Positions 23,340 through 26,157 of a DNA stretch of 26,157 bases are shown one piece after another. Numbering within the stretch: position 1 is the first letter of the stretch; the number at the start of each line of letters is the position of its first letter. This stretch comes from JASFBA01 sp034433695 (GTDB lineage Bacteria > Chloroflexota > Chloroflexia > DTKN01): positions 1-26,157 of the forward strand of contig DAOUAK010000002.1 of the NCBI GenBank assembly GCA_034433695.1, written 5' to 3'. The notes under the pieces were generated by a model that searched no databases, was not told the origin of the DNA, and worked only from the letters and a program-made list of their open reading frames with translations. Position numbers and translations under genes: made by a program.

Positions 23340-24524
23340 TTACGGCACCCGGCCCAGTTCGACTTCCACCGCCTGCCCCGGTGCCAGCACCTCGATCCAG
23401 ATGTTGCCCCGGTTAAAAGCGATCTCCTGGCCGGTTTCGTCGAAGAAGAAGAGCTCGGTTTCGACGCTTTCCTTTACCCAGCGGCCCTGGAGCATCGTGC
23501 CGTCGCGGAAGATCCGGGCTTCCCCTTCGCCGACGGTCTGAAAGTCCAGCCGGCCCTTGGGGTCGTCGGGGATGGGGGCTTGAGGGACGACGATCAGGAC
23601 GACGTTGTGGACGCGAATCGGCTCGCCGGTGAGGAGGTCCAGGTGCGGCCGGCCCTTGAAATTGCGCAGGTAGGTGTTGCTTTCCGGGTCGTAGGTGTAA
23701 TGGACGGAATACTTGAACCCGGAGATCGAGAGCGTCCCGGTAAGCGGCCGGTTCTCCGGGGGGGCATCGTCCTTATGGGGATAGCCCAGGTAATCCGCCG
23801 AACGGGAAATGTTCTTCTCCTGGAGGTACTCGTAGAGGAGGCGGCTGCTGGTGAAGCCGTTGTTCCAGGGGATATCCACGACCTCGGCCCGCCAGAACAT
23901 CGGGCCTCCATCCTGGCCGTCCAGGACGTGCAGGCAGGGGTAGGGAGAAGGCCGGCCGTCGTAGCGGCAGCGTATCTGGGCCAGCCGCTCGTAGGCCTGG
24001 GGGCTGCCTCCCCAGTGGACGAAGAGGAGGCCGTAGGGCTGGGCCCACTCCACATAGTACAGGCGGGCGCTGCGGATGGGACCGAGTTTGGACGCCTCCA
24101 CCTGCTCATAGATGGCCATGAAGCGCTGGATGTGGTATTCGGCCGAGGCCTCGTAAACCACGGCGGCCTGGGAGAGGCCGTACTGGTCCGAGTCGGAGGG
24201 AATCATCACGGCGATCAGCGGATAGTGCAGTTGCTCGGTGCTCAGGGGCAGGCCGCTCAGGGGACCCTCGCGGACCGAAGGCGTCGGGGTGGGCGAGGGA
24301 ATGGGGGTGGGTGTGGCCGTCGGGGTGGGTGTGGCCGTGGGTTGGGGTGTATTCGTGGGGGTGGCGCTGGGCAGGAGAGGAAGTACGATGCCCTGCCCGC
24401 CACCGGCGTTCAAGAGACGATAGGCCAGGAACGGGATGGGCACCAGGGCCAGGAAAATCAATCCCAGGAGGACGATCACCAGCGGGTCGCGGAACGGGCT
24501 GGGGCGGCTTTCGATTCGGGCCAT
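23340..24524 (-). CDS. DUF3048-domain membrane-anchored protein (paralogue 2)
   Basis: 394 residues. A single transmembrane helix (about 15-37, PLVIVLLGLIFLALVPIPFL) is followed by a Thr/Pro linker with T-P-T repeats (about 51-83), then the DUF3048 domain: PLIAVMIPSDSDQYGLS, LGPIRSARLYYVEW, FVHWGGSPQAY, YLGYPHKDDAPPENRP, and FNRGNIWIEVLAPGQAVEVE at the end. The helix lacks a cysteine lipobox, so it should be an uncleaved anchor with the domain outside the cell. The ATG is preceded by GGGAG and starts 19 bases after the dnaN stop, which suggests co-transcription with dnaN. The linker DNA (about 24290-24350) has a GTGGGTGTGGCCGT unit twice. Function unknown. Confidence 0.88.
   Translation of the reverse strand: MARIESRPSPFRDPLVIVLLGLIFLALVPIPFLAYRLLNAGGGQGIVLPLLPSATPTNTPQPTATPTPTATPTPIPSPTPTPSVREGPLSGLPLSTEQLHYPLIAVMIPSDSDQYGLSQAAVVYEASAEYHIQRFMAIYEQVEASKLGPIRSARLYYVEWAQPYGLLFVHWGGSPQAYERLAQIRCRYDGRPSPYPCLHVLDGQDGGPMFWRAEVVDIPWNNGFTSSRLLYEYLQEKNISRSADYLGYPHKDDAPPENRPLTGTLSISGFKYSVHYTYDPESNTYLRNFKGRPHLDLLTGEPIRVHNVVLIVVPQAPIPDDPKGRLDFQTVGEGEARIFRDGTMLQGRWVKESVETELFFFDETGQEIAFNRGNIWIEVLAPGQAVEVELGRVP
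24290..24350. repeat. Short direct repeats encoding a Thr-Pro linker
   Basis: GTGGGTGTGGCCGT appears twice in near-tandem on the plus strand; read from the minus strand it codes for T-A-T-P-T-P. It is low-complexity linker coding sequence and could expand or shrink by slippage. Confidence 0.6.
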
Positions 24525-24543
24525 CCTTTTTCTCCCAGTTACT

Positions 24544-25668
24544 CTACCATTGAATAGGCATGATCACATGCAACTGGTCGGTGCGGCCGACCGGGCGGAG
24601 GACGCCGGGGCGGTCGGATTCCTGCATCTCCAGGGCCGCCTCCGCCGTGCCGAGGACGGAGAGGGCTTCGGCCAGATACCGGGCGTTGAAGGCGATCTGG
24701 CCGGCCGGCCCCTCGATTCGGGCATCCACCTCGCCCACGTTGCTGCCGACCTCGGCGGCGCTGGCCGAAACGCGGACTCGGCCGGCCCCTCCCCCTTCGC
24801 CGGGCTGGAGTTCCAGCCGGATGATGTTGGCCCCATCGCGGGCGAAGAAGGAAGCGATGCGCACCGCCTTGAGGAAATCTCCGGTGCTCATCACGGCCCG
24901 GGTGCGATAGGTCTTGGGAATGATCGCCTCATAATCCGGGTAGCGAGCGTCCACCAGGTTGGAAACCAGGTCTACGGAGTCGGTGTGGAAGAGGATCTGG
25001 TTGAGACCGGGGGTCAGCACGATCTGGACCGGGTCTCGCCCTTCGGCCAGGACGCGCCCCAGTTCCACCATGGCCCGGGCCGGGACGATCACATGGGCCT
25101 CGCCGCCGGCCTGTACTTCGATCATACGCAGGGCCAGGCGGAAGCCGTCGGCCGCGACCAAGGCCATTTGTCCCCCACGGATGCGGGTGTACACACCGGT
25201 CATGGCCGGCCGGGTATCTTCGGTGGCGGCGGCAAAGGCCACCTGGCCGATGGCCTCGCGTAGGGCTATCGGGTCCACCGTGGCGAGGGCTTCGTTCCCT
25301 TCTACCGAGGGAATGATGGGAAATTCCATGGGGTCCAGGCCCTTGATCTCGGCCTCGTATCGTTCGCACTGAATATGGAGCGTGCGGGTGCGCGGCTCCA
25401 GTTCCATGTGGACCGGCTCATTGGGAAGGCTTCCTATAAAGTCGGATAGCAGCCGGGCCGGTATGGCCACTCCGCCCTCAGCGCGGATCTGACAGCCGAT
25501 CCAGCAGGTGATGCCCAGGGAGAGGTCGGTCGCCGCCAGTTTCAGGCGGCCCCGGTCCGTTTCCATAAGCACCGTGGAGAGGGCGGGAAGGGTGCTCCGT
25601 GATGATACGGCGTGAGAAACCAGGGCCAGGCCCCGGCGCAGGTTCTCTTGGAGGCACGTAACGTTCAT
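24544..25668 (-). CDS. dnaN: DNA polymerase III subunit beta (sliding clamp)
   Basis: 374 residues, usual length, forming the three-domain clamp half that dimerises around DNA and tethers the replicative polymerase. Visible marks are MNVTCLQENLRRGL at the start, ALSTVLMET and LAATDLSLGI (domain 1), EFPIIP (about 115-120), LVAADGFRLALR (domain 2), DARYPDYEAIIP (domain 3), and the C-terminal HVIMPIQ. GGAGGG precedes the ATG, and a TTGCGC-N17-TACAAT promoter lies about 75 bases upstream. dnaA is not next to it; the flank instead holds the end of an insertion sequence. Two DUF3048 genes follow on the same strand. Confidence 0.96.
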   Translation of the reverse strand: MNVTCLQENLRRGLALVSHAVSSRSTLPALSTVLMETDRGRLKLAATDLSLGITCWIGCQIRAEGGVAIPARLLSDFIGSLPNEPVHMELEPRTRTLHIQCERYEAEIKGLDPMEFPIIPSVEGNEALATVDPIALREAIGQVAFAAATEDTRPAMTGVYTRIRGGQMALVAADGFRLALRMIEVQAGGEAHVIVPARAMVELGRVLAEGRDPVQIVLTPGLNQILFHTDSVDLVSNLVDARYPDYEAIIPKTYRTRAVMSTGDFLKAVRIASFFARDGANIIRLELQPGEGGGAGRVRVSASAAEVGSNVGEVDARIEGPAGQIAFNARYLAEALSVLGTAEAALEMQESDRPGVLRPVGRTDQLHVIMPIQW

Positions 25669-25916
25669 CCTGGAAACCCTCCGGTTACAGCCACATACAT
25701 CATGCGGGAGACGCTTCCGTTGCGCCTGTACTTGCCGTCCTTATTGTACTACACCTTCTCCCAATGCGCAAGAGAGTTGAGATCCTGGGCTTATCCGGCT
25801 CCTGACCTCGCCCGTAGACTTCTCACGATTTCGGGCCGGAACCGTTTATAGAGGGTGAGAGGGTGCCCTGCGCGTCAAGTCAAATGATAGTGAACTTCGT
25901 CCAGTAAAAGGAACTA
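25669..25916. other. Intergenic region between dnaN and the IS630 remnant
   Basis: This 248-base region contains the dnaN promoter (25743-25771). The rest shows no convincing reading frame, no cluster of DnaA boxes and no RNA gene. The right part (from about 25880) is visibly richer in A and T and is probably the edge of the insertion sequence. Confidence 0.5.
25743..25771 (-). promoter_or_regulatory. Predicted sigma-70 promoter of dnaN
   Basis: On the minus strand, TTGCGC (25771-25766), 17 bases, then TACAAT (25748-25743). Transcription would begin near 25736, giving a leader of about 68 bases. Confidence 0.6.
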
Positions 25917-25920
25917 TCAT
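25884..25920. repeat. Inverted repeat at the end of the IS630-type element
   Basis: ATGATAGT (25884-25891) and ACTATCAT (25913-25920) are perfect complements around a 21-base centre, and the right arm contains the transposase stop codon. It may be a transcription stop hairpin or lie near the element's terminal repeat; the true element end is not resolved. Confidence 0.5.
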
Positions 25921-26157
25921 AACCTCAAGCCCGGACGTCGGAAAAATGACCGGAGCAGATCGGATCGGGCACGGATATTCTCTAGTGAAGTTGTGATGGC
26001 CTGGCGAAGAGGATCGACATCCTCGGGAATGAAGTTGGCCAATTCGGTATATTGGGTGTAGTTCCAGACCATCTCCGTCGGATTGAGATCGGGGGCATAC
26101 GCCGGAAGCCCCTCGACCTCGAACCAATCCGGGTGTTTCGCTTGCAACAACCGCACC
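25917..26157 (-). CDS. IS630-family DDE transposase, C-terminal part, cut by window edge
   Basis: About 80 residues of the 3' end are visible; the frame stays open to the right edge. LPAYAPDLNPTEMVW contains the L-N-P-T/I-E signature in which the glutamate is the last residue of the DDE triad of IS630/Tc1-type transposases, followed by a helical tail. This enzyme cuts and inserts its own element at TA sites. The frame is intact as far as it is seen, so it may be a whole element continuing past the window. Base composition is lower in GC than the flanking genes, which fits a mobile origin. It sits upstream of dnaN, 248 bases away. Confidence 0.82.
   Translation of the reverse strand, partial: VRLLQAKHPDWFEVEGLPAYAPDLNPTEMVWNYTQYTELANFIPEDVDPLRQAITTSLENIRARSDLLRSFFRRPGLRL
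25917..26157 (-). mobile_element. Edge of an IS630-type insertion sequence
   Basis: Inferred from the transposase end; the left boundary probably lies between about 25870 and 25916, and the rest is beyond the window. Confidence 0.6.

Noticed and set aside
24290..24350. Short repeats that could be taken for a CRISPR or satellite
   Set aside because: They lie in frame inside a Thr/Pro linker, are few and short, and have no spacer pattern.
25839..25880. TTGACG and TATAAA pair upstream of the dnaN promoter
   Set aside because: The spacer is 22 bases, too long for a sigma-70 promoter.
25669..25916. Possible replication origin beside dnaN
   Set aside because: No clear TTATCCACA-type box cluster or A/T-rich unwinding element; only TTATCCGGC at 25791, which is a poor match.

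Overview
The window is GC-rich, densely coding bacterial chromosome with almost no intergenic space. It most likely comes from a member of the Chloroflexota, near Anaerolineae or Chloroflexia. The evidence is indirect: exported proteins with long Pro/Thr linkers, the Y-L-P-L-V-L-R motif before such a linker in the M6 protease, tandem DUF3048 proteins, and a cyclase-ATPase-TPR giant protein. No rRNA, tRNA or CRISPR array was seen. No gap between genes exceeds 300 bases.

Left block, minus strand (1-5873). A TTGACG-N18-TATAGT promoter drives four closely packed genes: a 2Fe-2S/ASKHA protein of the corrinoid-activator type (DUF4445), a WecG/TagA/CpsF glycosyltransferase, an MrfA-like DEAH helicase with a C-terminal cysteine cluster, and a MoeB/ThiF-type E1-like enzyme cut by the window edge. 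A second promoter points the other way, to a small P-loop kinase-like gene.

Central block (6629-14373). An extended -10 promoter precedes a 1357-residue protein with two class III cyclase domains, an AAA/STAND-like ATPase and a TPR tail. This is the domain order of animal soluble adenylyl cyclase. Its stop overlaps the murE start (ATGA). MurE converges, with an 8-base overlap, on a minus-strand pair: a GNAT acetyltransferase followed by an RsmF-type rRNA m5C methyltransferase, joined by TGATG.

Block 14379-18476, plus strand. A dGTPase-like HD hydrolase, arginyl-tRNA synthetase (TTG start with a strong Shine-Dalgarno) and a GT4 glycosyltransferase form a run with 6-12 base gaps. The dGTPase promoter overlaps the divergent GNAT promoter.

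Right block, minus strand (18502-25771). dnaN has its own promoter and is followed by two DUF3048 paralogues (one membrane-anchored, one lipoprotein), a small lipoprotein and a secreted M6 metalloprotease. An interlocked double palindrome then separates these from a LysR regulator. At the right edge lies the 3' end of an IS630-type transposase. Most genes are housekeeping: replication and nucleotide pools, translation, peptidoglycan, DNA repair and envelope. The cyclase-murE pair, the DUF3048 cluster beside dnaN and the interlocked palindrome are the least ordinary parts.
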